DNA from: an uncultured Saprospiraceae bacterium
GTDB taxonomy: Bacteria; Bacteroidota; Bacteroidia; Chitinophagales; Saprospiraceae
Assembly (NCBI GenBank): GCA_937973945.1
Contig: CALJIY010000208.1
Span: 1 to 38,013 of the forward strand
Reading direction: 5' to 3'
Length of the DNA stretch: 38,013 nucleotides
Position numbers and translations under genes: made by a program. A model generated the notes under the pieces. That model worked only from the letters and a program-made list of their open reading frames with translations. It did no database searches and was not told where the DNA came from. The stretch's first letter is position 1; every line of letters starts with the position of its first letter. Below, piece after piece: positions 19,459 to 28,900 of this stretch.

Positions 19459-20688
19459 ATGAGTGATAAGAAGAAAAGAATACCTATCCCAGATAGTTTG
19501 ATCCAAGGGGCTTATCAGCCACAAGAAGAGATGTTAGAGGTGGCCAGAAAACCTGTAAAAATGACTATAGGGATTCCTAAAGAAATTTTGTTACAGGAGA
19601 GTAGAGTAGCCCTAGTGCCTGCATCAATTACTGGTTTGGTAGCAGATGGGCATCGAGTACTAGTGGAAAAAGGAGCAGGTTTGCGGACCAATTATACAGA
19701 TCATAGATTTTCCGAAGCAGGAGCAGAAATTGCTTACAGTAAAGAGCAGGTTTTCAAATCTAGTATTCTATTAAAAGTGGCTCCGCCAAGTTTAGAAGAA
19801 ATCGATTTGATGCACCCTGGTCAGGTTTTAATCTCTCCTTTGCAAATTCCTATTCTTAGTTCAGAGTATATTCAGAAATTAATGCAAAAGCGAGTAGTAG
19901 CTTTAGCCATGGAATATATCAAGGATGAGTATGGTATTTTCCCTGTAGTCCGAACGATGAGTGAAATAGCAGGTTTGACTGCTATGATGACTGCTGCAGA
20001 GTTAATGGCTAATGCTAAAAGTGGAAAAGGGGTCTTATTAGGATCGGTATCGGGCGTGCCTCCAGCCAAAGTAGTGATTATAGGAGCTGGAGTCGTTGCG
20101 GAATATGCTACTAGAGCGGCGATTGGATTAGGTGCAGAGGTGCGGATATTTGACAATAATATTTCCAAATTAATGCGTATCCAAACGCAGATAGGTCGAC
20201 CTTTAAATACCTCTTCTTTAAATCACTTACAATTAACGAAAGAGCTATTGTCCGCGGATGTAGTCATAGGAGCGATACATTCTACCTCAGGAAGAGCACC
20301 TGTAATTGTCAGCGAAGAATTGGTTGCCGAAATGAAAGCAGGGGCTGTAATAATAGATGTAAGTATTGATCAAGGGGGATGTTTTGCTACCTCTAGGGTT
20401 ACTTCTCACGATAAACCAACTTTTGTAAAACATGATGTGATCCATTATTGTGTTCCAAATATTGCTTCCAAAGTAGCTCGAACGGCCTCCATTGCTATTA
20501 GTAATATTTTGACGCCGCTTATTCAAAAAGCTGGAGATACGGGTAGTATAGAACGACTTTTGTTTGATAACCCAGGCTTGCGACATGGCGTATATACTTA
20601 CAAAGGATGCCTAACAAATGAATACCTAGGCAGACGATTTGGTATTAAATCTACGGACCTTAATTTATTAATGACATCGGAGTTGTAG
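19459..20688 (+). CDS. ald: Alanine dehydrogenase
   Basis: IGIPKEILLQESRVALVPASI; VVIIGAGVVAEYATRAAIGLGAEV; VIIDVSIDQGGCFATSR. Confidence 0.9.
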   Translation: MSDKKKRIPIPDSLIQGAYQPQEEMLEVARKPVKMTIGIPKEILLQESRVALVPASITGLVADGHRVLVEKGAGLRTNYTDHRFSEAGAEIAYSKEQVFKSSILLKVAPPSLEEIDLMHPGQVLISPLQIPILSSEYIQKLMQKRVVALAMEYIKDEYGIFPVVRTMSEIAGLTAMMTAAELMANAKSGKGVLLGSVSGVPPAKVVIIGAGVVAEYATRAAIGLGAEVRIFDNNISKLMRIQTQIGRPLNTSSLNHLQLTKELLSADVVIGAIHSTSGRAPVIVSEELVAEMKAGAVIIDVSIDQGGCFATSRVTSHDKPTFVKHDVIHYCVPNIASKVARTASIAISNILTPLIQKAGDTGSIERLLFDNPGLRHGVYTYKGCLTNEYLGRRFGIKSTDLNLLMTSEL

Positions 20689-20813
20689 GAGTCAGAACGC
20701 TACGCTGTCAGATCGCTACGCTGTCAGATTTATGATGTTGACTGTGAGACGTAGTCAACATCATAAGTCTGACGCCTGACAGTTCCGGAGGAAACGATCT
20801 GACATCTGACTTC
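20689..20813. repeat. AGAAGTC-family inverted repeat starting directly after the ald stop codon
   Basis: TATGATGTTGAC (20731-20742) / GTCAACATCATA (20754-20765) perfect 12 bp; GTCAGAACGCTACGCTGTCAGATCGCTACGCTGTCAGA; CTGACAGTTCCGGAGGAAACGATCTGACATCTGACTTC. Confidence 0.88.
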
Positions 20814-20851
20814 TTTTATAAAATAACTTTCCTTTTTCGCTAAGACGGTAT

Positions 20852-21502
20852 ATGTCTAAACAATTATATAAGTTGGTAATATGGTTTCTAGGTGTGCTAA
20901 CCACACTAGGGCTAGGCATATGGCTATGTAATTTTATTGTAGAGCAATCCACCAAAAAACAAGTATTTGACGATTATGATCGTATTCCTTCTAATGGGGT
21001 AGGAATAGTGTTAGGGACTAGTAAATATACCGTTTACGGTAATCAAAACCCTTATTTTGAAAATCGTATACAAGCAGCAGTTGAGTTGTATAAACGGAAA
21101 AAAATAAAGCACCTTCTGGTTAGTGGAGATAATAGTTTGAAGGAATATAATGAGCCTAAGCATATGCGAAAAGCACTGATGAATGCAGGTATTCCGGATT
21201 CTTGTATTACAATGGATTTTGCGGGATTTAGGACATTGGATTCCATTGTCAGAAGTAAAAAAGTATTTGGGCAGCAAAGTCTGACAATTATTTCCCAAAA
21301 ATTCCACAATCACAGAGCCTTATTTATTGCGAACCAAAAAGGAATAAATGCCGTTGGATTTAATGCGAAAGATTTGCCTTTTAGCTTAGGTATGAAAACA
21401 AGACTAAGAGAATGGTTGGCGAGATGTAAAGCCGTATTAGATGTACTTTTGAATACACAGCCTAAATTTCTTGGAGAACCTATTCTTATTGAAATAGATT
21501 AA
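20852..21502 (+). CDS. SanA/YdcF-like DUF218 membrane protein
   Basis: N-terminal TM; GIVLGTSKY; LLVSGDNS; ITIISQKFHNHRALFIA. Confidence 0.85.
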   Translation: MSKQLYKLVIWFLGVLTTLGLGIWLCNFIVEQSTKKQVFDDYDRIPSNGVGIVLGTSKYTVYGNQNPYFENRIQAAVELYKRKKIKHLLVSGDNSLKEYNEPKHMRKALMNAGIPDSCITMDFAGFRTLDSIVRSKKVFGQQSLTIISQKFHNHRALFIANQKGINAVGFNAKDLPFSLGMKTRLREWLARCKAVLDVLLNTQPKFLGEPILIEID

Positions 21503-21558
21503 TATTTATATCTACCCTATTAATTGAGGTAGCGATTTTTTTATAAAAACTTTAAAGT

Positions 21559-22320
21559 ATGAAACGCAAGCAGATTGTAGCTGGTAACTGGAAAATGAAT
21601 TTGAATTTTAAAGAGGGTATTAAATTAGCTTCCGATGTTGCTAAAAAACTACCATTGTCCGATGTCTTAGTTGTATTGGGAACACCTGCTATACACTTGC
21701 AAGCAGTCAATGAAGTAGTTAAAAACTTTTCTGGTATTAAAGTAGCTGCTCAGAATTGTCATCAAAGCGAGAAGGGTGCATACACAGGAGAATTGTCATT
21801 GGATATGATCGAATCTGTAGGAGCAGAATACGTCATTCTTGGACACTCTGAGCGGAGAGAATATTTTAAAGAGGATAATGCAGTATTAGCAAAAAAAGTA
21901 GATGCTGTTCTTGCCAAAGGCTTGACCCCTATTTTTTGTTGTGGAGAAGCATTGCCAATCCGTAAAAAGAAGAAACATGTGGCGCATGTTAAAAAACAAT
22001 TACAAGACAGTTTATTTCATTTAAAGCCTGCCCAGTTTTCAAAAATAGTAATTGCTTATGAACCAATTTGGGCGATTGGTACGGGGGTAACAGCTACTCC
22101 AGAACAAGCACAAGAAATGCATAAGGCGATTCGGAAAATGATTGCTACTAAATATAGTAGTAAAGTGGCGGAAGGAATTAGCATCTTATATGGAGGTAGT
22201 GTGAAACCAGCAAATGCTAAATCTTTATTTGGTCAAGCAGATGTGGATGGAGGCTTAGTTGGCGGGGCTTCTTTGAAAGCAGCTGATTTTATCCAAGTAG
22301 TACAAGGATTTGATCAATAA
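21559..22320 (+). CDS. tpiA: Triosephosphate isomerase
   Basis: KQIVAGNWKMN; VILGHSERREYF; IAYEPIWAIGTG; ILYGGSV. Confidence 0.98.
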   Translation: MKRKQIVAGNWKMNLNFKEGIKLASDVAKKLPLSDVLVVLGTPAIHLQAVNEVVKNFSGIKVAAQNCHQSEKGAYTGELSLDMIESVGAEYVILGHSERREYFKEDNAVLAKKVDAVLAKGLTPIFCCGEALPIRKKKKHVAHVKKQLQDSLFHLKPAQFSKIVIAYEPIWAIGTGVTATPEQAQEMHKAIRKMIATKYSSKVAEGISILYGGSVKPANAKSLFGQADVDGGLVGGASLKAADFIQVVQGFDQ

Positions 22321-22370
22321 TAGCTGTAAGAATTTCTTAATCAAGATGTAGAATGGCTTTTGGCCGAACT

Positions 22371-22435
22371 AAATAAGGGTTTCTAAAGAGATGCGTCTAC
22401 TACAGTTTGACTCGTTTCCTTAGAGACCCTTATTT
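22371..22435 (+). terminator. Hairpin downstream of tpiA
   Basis: AAATAAGGGTTTCTAAAGAGA / TTTCCTTAGAGACCCTTATTT, 18/21 complementary. Confidence 0.65.
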
Positions 22436-22668
22436 GTTTAATCGCGTCAGAATTAATAATTTTCAAAACGGGAATAGCACCCTAAAAAAAAAGAAAGAAT
22501 AAAAATTTATTTGAATCTAAATGAGGATATTAACGTATGATAGAAAGAGGTAACAATTAAATGGCTAGGATTAAATTCTTTATTCGTAGAATTAATTTTG
22601 CATACAATTGTAACAAATAGAATACATTCTCGAACTATAGATTCAGCTCAAAAAAAGCACTTTTATAA

Positions 22669-22700
22669 TTTGCTATATTATATATTTATATATACCTTTG
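22669..22700 (+). promoter_or_regulatory. Orphan Bacteroidota-type promoter, TTTG-N20-TACCTTTG
   Basis: TTTG 22669-22672; TACCTTTG 22693-22700. Confidence 0.6.
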
Positions 22701-22706
22701 GCATAC

Positions 22707-23069
22707 TTTTAGAAGTAGTCGTATTAACGATTTTGTATAAATTACCTCCCGATAACTTTCCGTTTTAAGTATATAATGTTCCGTTACTAATGGTAATTGA
22801 TTGTTTAACAGCACATTCTGTTATAGTCATATTATTACCTAGTACTTGTTAGGACAATCTGAAATACTAATTTCCAACACATCAATTAAATAAGACCATT
22901 TATTAGTCATTATGAATGACCTGGTCAATCTATGTCATAATTTATATGGATTTATATCCATCAAAGAATATAGTCCTTTTTATATTTTTCTAACCTGATT
23001 ATAATCCCTTGATGAGTTGATTCTTACGATAGCTTTCATTTGTGGAAGCTACGTAAGATCAATTTTTTT
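22707..23069 (+). ncRNA. Candidate ~360-nt structured noncoding RNA
   Basis: Bounded by promoter (22669-22700) and terminator (23017-23069), no credible ORF, internal hairpins GTCATT-ATG-AATGAC (22906-22920) and ATGGAT-TTAT-ATCCAT (22946-22961). Confidence 0.45.
23017..23069 (+). terminator. Intrinsic terminator with T7 tail
   Basis: TTGATTCTTACGATAGCTTtcatttgtggAAGCTACGTAAGATCAATTTTTTT. Confidence 0.85.
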
Positions 23070-23121
23070 GAGCTCAAGAACAACACACTCTTTAACACAG
23101 AACCTATTAAAAGTAGTACCT

Positions 23122-23158
23122 AAAAAAAGGGCCAATTAGAATGATTACTAATTGGCCC
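23122..23158 (-). terminator. Terminator of dapB (minus strand), possibly bidirectional
   Basis: GGGCCAATTAG (23129-23139) / CTAATTGGCCC (23148-23158), T7 on the minus strand. Confidence 0.85.
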
Positions 23159-23170
23159 ATCTTTTTGTTT

Positions 23171-23280
23171 AAATTCCAAATTCCAAATTCCGAAACTCAA
23201 AAGGCTACGCTGTCAGATGCAAGCAGCGTCAACGTCATAAGTCTGACAGCCGTAGGCGTTCTGACAGCGCAGCGGTCTCT
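23171..23280. repeat. AAATTCC heptamers plus AGAAGTC-family repeat in the dapB 3' UTR
   Basis: AAATTCC x3 (23171-23191); GCGTCAACGTCATAAGTCTGACAGCCGTAGGCGTTCTGACAGCGCAGCGGTCT. Confidence 0.8.
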
Positions 23281-24041
23281 TAAAATCCAAGCATATCTTG
23301 CATCCCAAAAGATCCTTCTTTTCCAATGATCCATTCAGCGGCCTGAATGGCACCGCCGGCAAAACCTTCTCGAGAATGTGCCACATGCTTAATTTCCAGA
23401 TCATCAATAGCAGAAGTATAGTTCACTTGATGCGTGCCTTTTACCTTTGGGATTCTTTTAGAGATGATGGGCAATAGAGTTGATTGTGCACTCGGTTCAT
23501 TGATCCACTCCTTTTTTCTTGATACATGTCCCATTATTCCTTCCGCTAAAGTAATAGCAGTGCCACTTGGGGCATCCAATTTTTCTGTATGGTGAATTTC
23601 TTCCATCTCAATGCCATATTGTGGTTGTGTGTCCATCAACTTAGCTAGGTAGCGATTCAATGCAAAAAAGATATTAACGCCTACACTGTAGTTAGAGGCA
23701 TAAAAGAAGGCGCCTTTATAGGATTTACAAAGTGCATCCACCTCTTCTTTCTTTTCAACCCACCCAGTAGTACCAGATACAATGGGGACCCCTGCTTTGA
23801 AACAGCTTAGAATATTATTCATAGCACTTTCTGGTCTTGTAAATTCTATAGCGACATCTGCTTTTCTTAGATTTTCTGTGGTTAATTCATCATAGTTGCT
23901 AATATCAATCTTTAATACAATTTCATGTCCTTGTGCTACGGCCATTTTTTCAATGGTCTTGCCCATCTTTCCATACCCGATTAATGCTATTTTCATTATG
24001 CTAATTTTTATACTGAAGTCTATTCCCCAATTAATTATCAA
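23280..24041 (-). CDS. dapB: 4-hydroxy-tetrahydrodipicolinate reductase
   Basis: IALIGYGKMGKTIE; GTTGW; SNYSVGVNIFFALN; HHTEKLDAPSGTA. Confidence 0.96.
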   Translation of the reverse strand: MIINWGIDFSIKISIMKIALIGYGKMGKTIEKMAVAQGHEIVLKIDISNYDELTTENLRKADVAIEFTRPESAMNNILSCFKAGVPIVSGTTGWVEKKEEVDALCKSYKGAFFYASNYSVGVNIFFALNRYLAKLMDTQPQYGIEMEEIHHTEKLDAPSGTAITLAEGIMGHVSRKKEWINEPSAQSTLLPIISKRIPKVKGTHQVNYTSAIDDLEIKHVAHSREGFAGGAIQAAEWIIGKEGSFGMQDMLGF

Positions 24042-24331
24042 TTAAAACCACAAAAGAATAAATTTTTTTACCTAAAAAATACTAAAAGAGCCTATATTGT
24101 AGAAATAATTTAAATTTGAAAAGAATAAAATAAGGCTAAATACCTGTTTTTTAATAGATTATAGTGATTTTGAAATAGTGATGTTACTATTAAGAAATAT
24201 TTAACGTCTTAAGATTAATCCCTTATACTGTGCTGATTTTATGCATATTCCTCACATAGCATTCCAAAATAAAGCTACCTTAATTAATAAATTTCCCAAG
24301 AACAGTGTTCGTCCGACTAAGATACTATCTT

Positions 24332-24491
24332 AGAAGTTCTTTAATAATGTGATTTAGAGTCAAGATCATAGTGTAAGGTTCTGAGAATTACTTTTTTAAG
24401 CCGCATAGCAGAGCTACGGGGCTTAAAAAAGTCTTTTTCAGGTTCTTGCAATATGGTTTTTGGGACTGAAGGACATTATTAAACAACTTCT
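24332..24491. repeat. ~160-bp imperfect palindrome (MITE-like?)
   Basis: AGAAGTTCTTTAATAATGT (24332-24350) / ACATTATTAAACAACTTCT (24473-24491); central ACTTTTTTAAGCC (24390-24402) / GGCTTAAAAAAGT (24420-24432); same centre of symmetry. Confidence 0.75.
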
Positions 24492-24566
24492 TACTTATTT
24501 ATTCAAATAATTATTAAGATACTACACATCCTTATTTTATTATTTTATTACAAAACTAACTAAAGC

Positions 24567-25196
24567 ATGAGAAAGTATTTAGTAGAATTTATTGGAACAT
24601 TTTTCTTAGTTCTTACTGTATGTATGACTGTTCTAGGTGGAGCGGGCAACTTTGCACCACTTGCCATAGGCAGTATGTTAATGGTTATGATCTATGCAGG
24701 AGGACACATTTCAGGAGGGCACTTTAATCCAGCAGTATCTTTAGGAGCATTTATCCGAGGAGCATTGCCAGCTTCTGATTTATTACCTTACATTGTAGCT
24801 CAAATCTTAGGAGGTATTGTTGCGCCATTGGTTGCGGCACCTTTACTAGGTTCTATGGGAGCTGCGGATGCAGTAACATCTAGATTAGATGTAGTACCTT
24901 CTTTAATTGCAGAATTCTTAGGAACATTTGCATTAGTTTGGGTCGTATTACATACGGCTACCGCTAAGGGAACTGAAGGTAATTCTAATTATGGTTTAGC
25001 AATTGGTTTTACAGTATTAGCTTGTGCATATGCGCTTGGTGGTGTATCTGGAGGTGCTTTTAATCCAGCAGTTGCGACTGGTATTTCTATTGCAGAAATC
25101 AAGTCATTCTCTGATATCTGGGTTTACTTAGTAGCCAATCTTGGTGCAGGTGCTGTAGCAGCATTAGCCTTTAACTTTGTAAATGGCAGAGACTAA
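24567..25196 (+). CDS. MIP-family channel (aquaporin-like)
   Basis: Two NPA motifs: SGGHFNPAVSLG and SGGAFNPAVATG; six TM-like segments. Confidence 0.92.
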   Translation: MRKYLVEFIGTFFLVLTVCMTVLGGAGNFAPLAIGSMLMVMIYAGGHISGGHFNPAVSLGAFIRGALPASDLLPYIVAQILGGIVAPLVAAPLLGSMGAADAVTSRLDVVPSLIAEFLGTFALVWVVLHTATAKGTEGNSNYGLAIGFTVLACAYALGGVSGGAFNPAVATGISIAEIKSFSDIWVYLVANLGAGAVAALAFNFVNGRD

Positions 25197-25233
25197 AAAA
25201 TAGCTTAATAGATTATTCTATTAGGTAAAAAGT

Positions 25234-25275
25234 AGGTCTATCACTGATTTATTCAGCGATAGACCTCTTTTTTTT
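25234..25275 (+). terminator. Terminator of the MIP gene
   Basis: AGGTCTATCACTGA-TTTAT-TCAGCGATAGACCT followed by T-rich tail. Confidence 0.9.
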
Positions 25276-25286
25276 TCTTGTTCTCA

Positions 25287-26576
25287 CTATTTTTTGATAC
25301 TATTTAAATCTACAGCATGTTTTCTAATAATTTTCAATGTTGACAAATCTGTATCATAGATAGAATACCATCCCTGATATTCAAACGGAGGATCTCCTGT
25401 GAAATCATCACCAGCTTTCCATATTGCTTTAGGCATCCTAGGTCGTCCTTCTCCAGACCAGGCCCAAAAATTACAGCCAGCAATAGCTTCATTTTGTTGA
25501 GCTAATATCGTAATAAGCGAGAAAATTTCTTGATAATACTGGTCTCTGTAAGTCGTAGGACTATCTACTTGGTAAGAACCTAAATCTCTGGCGATTCCGA
25601 ATTCTTCTAGTACTAAGGGCTTATGAAGCTTTTCAGCAATCTTGGTATGTTGGAGAATATATTTCTTAGCTTTATTGAGCGAAGATTGAAAGGTTTTTTC
25701 TGATTGTGTTGGATCATACCAACCCCAGTTTTGTATCCAGATATGGATAGTAGTATAATCAATATTGTTTATCCTATGCTCTTTTTTGAACTTAGTACTC
25801 AGCGGTAAAAAAGCATTTCCTTCGCTTCCAATAGATACTAGATGAAGCTTGTCTAAAGATTTGATAAAAGCGGCTGTATTTCGTATCCACCTTCGATATT
25901 TCCAATTATTCAAGACTGGCCTTGGCTCATTTGCTAATTGCCAAGAAAAGATAGTCGGGTCCTCCCTATAAAGAATGCCAGAGATGCTATTTTGTCGATT
26001 GACAATATGTCGAATATGGTTATTGTATAGGGTTTGTGCTTTTTTATTACTAAAAAATTGAGCAGCATACTTCATATATTTCAGCCATTTGCCTCCTGCT
26101 GCGGGTGGAGGGTAGGGAATGGGCTTGCCTGTGACCCAATTGATGTATTGAGCAAATCCTCCAGACCAAGGCCACATATTATTGAGACAAAGGACGGCAT
26201 GCATCTTTCTTTTTGCTAGTTCTACTAATAAAAAGTCTAATCCTATCAGCAAAGAATCATTGTATATACCCGCATCTACTTGCAGGGCAGGAACCATTCG
26301 CCAAGGGGCCGTATCAGGACCTTCGCTAGCAGCCATCACTCGTAAATTATTGATTCCCAAAGCTTGTAAATGATCTAATTCTCTGATTAAGCGTTCTTTA
26401 TCCGAATTAGCGATATTCATTCCATACCAAAAATTAGCCCCCATAAAGTAATGTGGCTGGCCATTTTTTAAAAATTGAGTGCCTTTAATTTGAATAAAAT
26501 CTTGCGACATAGCTAAATATGGGACTAAAAAGACTAGAAGAAGTAGAGAAACTACGGAATATGCTTTTTTTAACAT
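25287..26576 (-). CDS. GH5-like glycoside hydrolase (endo-beta-mannanase-like), secreted
   Basis: FLKNGQPHYFMGANFWYG; FSWQLANEPRP; LVLEEFGIARD; signal peptide from internal Met. Confidence 0.88.
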   Translation of the reverse strand: MLKKAYSVVSLLLLVFLVPYLAMSQDFIQIKGTQFLKNGQPHYFMGANFWYGMNIANSDKERLIRELDHLQALGINNLRVMAASEGPDTAPWRMVPALQVDAGIYNDSLLIGLDFLLVELAKRKMHAVLCLNNMWPWSGGFAQYINWVTGKPIPYPPPAAGGKWLKYMKYAAQFFSNKKAQTLYNNHIRHIVNRQNSISGILYREDPTIFSWQLANEPRPVLNNWKYRRWIRNTAAFIKSLDKLHLVSIGSEGNAFLPLSTKFKKEHRINNIDYTTIHIWIQNWGWYDPTQSEKTFQSSLNKAKKYILQHTKIAEKLHKPLVLEEFGIARDLGSYQVDSPTTYRDQYYQEIFSLITILAQQNEAIAGCNFWAWSGEGRPRMPKAIWKAGDDFTGDPPFEYQGWYSIYDTDLSTLKIIRKHAVDLNSIKK

Positions 26577-26645
26577 TAGTATTTCTATTTTTGTATCGAA
26601 GTTGTTTAACAATCAAGTACTTACACCTCTAGATCTTGATAGCAT

Positions 26646-26666
26646 AGAGAGCAGAGATTAGGAGAA
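26646..26666. repeat. Short AGAGAGC-family heptamer run
   Basis: AGAGAGC AGAGATT AGGAGAA. Confidence 0.45.
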
Positions 26667-26672
26667 AACAGA

Positions 26673-27839
26673 TTGAGAAAAAGACAAACTACACTACATA
26701 ACATAATTAAACGCACTTATTTGTCAATTTTTAAAAATAGCTTGTTTAGAGATATAATGATAATTCCTCCACCTGTCTGTCACACAGCAGGGAAAGGATT
26801 TATTATTTCATTCTTACTAAGCTGCATGTTTATGCTTATCGGATTTTCCTTAATGGGCCAAGGATCGAAAAATCCCTTTGATCTTAAGTATAAAAAACCA
26901 CAAACAGAAGTAAAAACCAATGTTGTTCTTGACACTCAAGAACAAGTTATAAATGCTATAGATGAGGATTCACTAGTTATGATTGCTATACCACCATCAC
27001 AGAATTCACCTTCTGAGATGGGTCAAGCAAGTGATACCACCCGTTTAATAGGAAGCACAAATATTGCTGAAAATCCGTTTAATATCATTAGAGTACCGAG
27101 CAAGGAATTAAATGCTAAAATTAATTCCCCTAAAATAACTGAACCTTCAGAAGAACAGGTTCAAGAGAAAGACAGTATTCTAAAGGACAGTGGATTTATG
27201 TTTTGGGTTCTATTAGGGATTTTATTGGTGTTTACGTCTATATTTGGAGCAGCTAGAGGTAAATTAAGTCAAATATCTAGTTCTTTTTTGAATGAGAACT
27301 TCCTTCGTCAAACCCATCGATCTAATCAAGGTAGTTTTTCCTTTTTATATATCTTCTTGTACATCTTGGCACTAATAAATATCGCTATTTTCGCCTATCT
27401 ATTAGGTAAATTTTTTAATTGGGAAAGGCCAAATTCTATATTGCTTTTAGCAAAAATAGTCGGCATCGTGAGTCTAATATTCATAGGCAAGCATGTATTA
27501 CTCTCCTTAGTAGGATATATTTTTCCAGTACACAAGGAATTGAGCCTCTATAACTTCACGATCATGATTTTCGGAATTATATTAGGATTATTCTTGTTTC
27601 CTATAAATATAGTCATTGCGTACGCTCCAATGGCAGTGGGTAAAGGAGTTGTTTATCTTTCACTTGGAGCGATTATTGCAATTTATGTATTTCGAATGAT
27701 TAGAGGACTTTCTATAGGTAGTAAGTACTTAGTGTTACATAAGTTTCATTTTTTTATTTATCTTTGCACCGTCGAAATATTACCTGTAATCGTTCTATTA
27801 AAGATACTCGATAACTACACTGGGATTTCTATTATTTGA
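26673..27839 (+). CDS. DUF4271-like membrane protein
   Basis: TTG start in ORF track (ATG at 26757 also possible); several TM segments; C-terminal KFHFFIYLCTVEILPVIVLLKIL. Confidence 0.75.
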   Translation: MRKRQTTLHNIIKRTYLSIFKNSLFRDIMIIPPPVCHTAGKGFIISFLLSCMFMLIGFSLMGQGSKNPFDLKYKKPQTEVKTNVVLDTQEQVINAIDEDSLVMIAIPPSQNSPSEMGQASDTTRLIGSTNIAENPFNIIRVPSKELNAKINSPKITEPSEEQVQEKDSILKDSGFMFWVLLGILLVFTSIFGAARGKLSQISSSFLNENFLRQTHRSNQGSFSFLYIFLYILALINIAIFAYLLGKFFNWERPNSILLLAKIVGIVSLIFIGKHVLLSLVGYIFPVHKELSLYNFTIMIFGIILGLFLFPINIVIAYAPMAVGKGVVYLSLGAIIAIYVFRMIRGLSIGSKYLVLHKFHFFIYLCTVEILPVIVLLKILDNYTGISII

Positions 27840-27981
27840 TAATAATGCCTATATATTATCAATACCATTAATTTTACGAGTATAATTATTCAAAGGTAGT
27901 GGAGTGTTTTTCGGCATTTAATGCTCCGAAATGACAATTTAGCATTTTGGGAATTCTAATTCCACAACAATCTTACGTTGC

Positions 27982-28767
27982 ATGTCAGTACAAAGTAAAG
28001 CTCAAGAAGTACTTAATTATAAGCCTGTAAAAACGATATTAATTTCTCAACCAAAACCAACACGCTCTCCATATTTTGAATTAGAAAATAAATATAATTT
28101 AAAAATAGATTTCAGACCATTTATTCATGTAGAAGGTTTAGAAGTAAAGGAGTTTAGAAAGTTGAGAATCAGGCCAGATGAATTTACAGCAATTATATTT
28201 AGCAGTAAAAATGCAATCGACCATTTCTTTAGAATATGTGACGAATTGCGTATCAAAATGTCTGGGGAAACTAAGTATTTCTGCCTTTCTGAAGCAATTG
28301 CTAATTATCTTCAAAAATTTATTGTTTATCGTAAGCGAAAAGTCTTTACGGGAACAAGAGTCATTGAAGACTTAAAGAATGCTTTAGTAAAGCACAAGGA
28401 CAAAGAAAAATTTATGCTGCCTTGCTCTAATCTAGGAAGCAAAAAGATTGTATCCTACCTTACGGAATTAGGAGTAGATTATACAGAGGCTCTAATGTAT
28501 CGTACGGTGAGTAGTGACTTATCAGATTTAAGTGATATTACTTATGATATACTAGTCTTTTTTAGTCCACGAGGAATAGAATCCTTGTATGATAATTTTC
28601 CAGACTTCAAGCAGAATGATACCAGAATTGCGGTCTTTGGAAATACGACGAGTCAAGCAGTAGTTGAAAAAGGATTGACGATTAATATCAAAGCACCAGC
28701 TCCAGAAACACCGTCTATGACGATGGCATTGGAAAAATATATTCGAGAGGCTAATAAGATGTTGTAG
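27982..28767 (+). CDS. hemD: Uroporphyrinogen-III synthase-like protein
   Basis: TILISQPKPTRSPYFE; AIIFSSKNAIDHF; YDILVFFSPRGIESL; FGNTTSQAV. Confidence 0.85.
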   Translation: MSVQSKAQEVLNYKPVKTILISQPKPTRSPYFELENKYNLKIDFRPFIHVEGLEVKEFRKLRIRPDEFTAIIFSSKNAIDHFFRICDELRIKMSGETKYFCLSEAIANYLQKFIVYRKRKVFTGTRVIEDLKNALVKHKDKEKFMLPCSNLGSKKIVSYLTELGVDYTEALMYRTVSSDLSDLSDITYDILVFFSPRGIESLYDNFPDFKQNDTRIAVFGNTTSQAVVEKGLTINIKAPAPETPSMTMALEKYIREANKML

Positions 28768-28792
28768 CCTATATAGGACTATCGTTCTAAAG

Positions 28793-28830
28793 AATTCGTA
28801 TGGAATAGTTATTTCCATACGAATTTTTTT
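28793..28830 (+). terminator. Intrinsic terminator downstream of hemD-like gene
   Basis: AATTCGTATGGAA-TAGTTAT-TTCCATACGAATT + T-run. Confidence 0.9.
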
Positions 28831-28900
28831 ATGCCTATATTTGAGATCATTGGAAATTTGTCCAAGTACCTACTCTTTAAATTTACATTGATATAACTCA

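Noticed and set aside
22321-23279. Known housekeeping RNA (tmRNA, RNase P, SRP) in the tpiA-dapB gap
   Set aside because: No recognisable signature motifs or CCA-type tRNA-like end; kept only as an unassigned ncRNA candidate.
27759-27766. TATCTTTG promoter-like motif inside the DUF4271 gene, possibly for hemD
   Set aside because: Lies in the protein-coding FFIYLCTVEILP motif and lacks a properly spaced TTTG; cannot separate from coding constraint.
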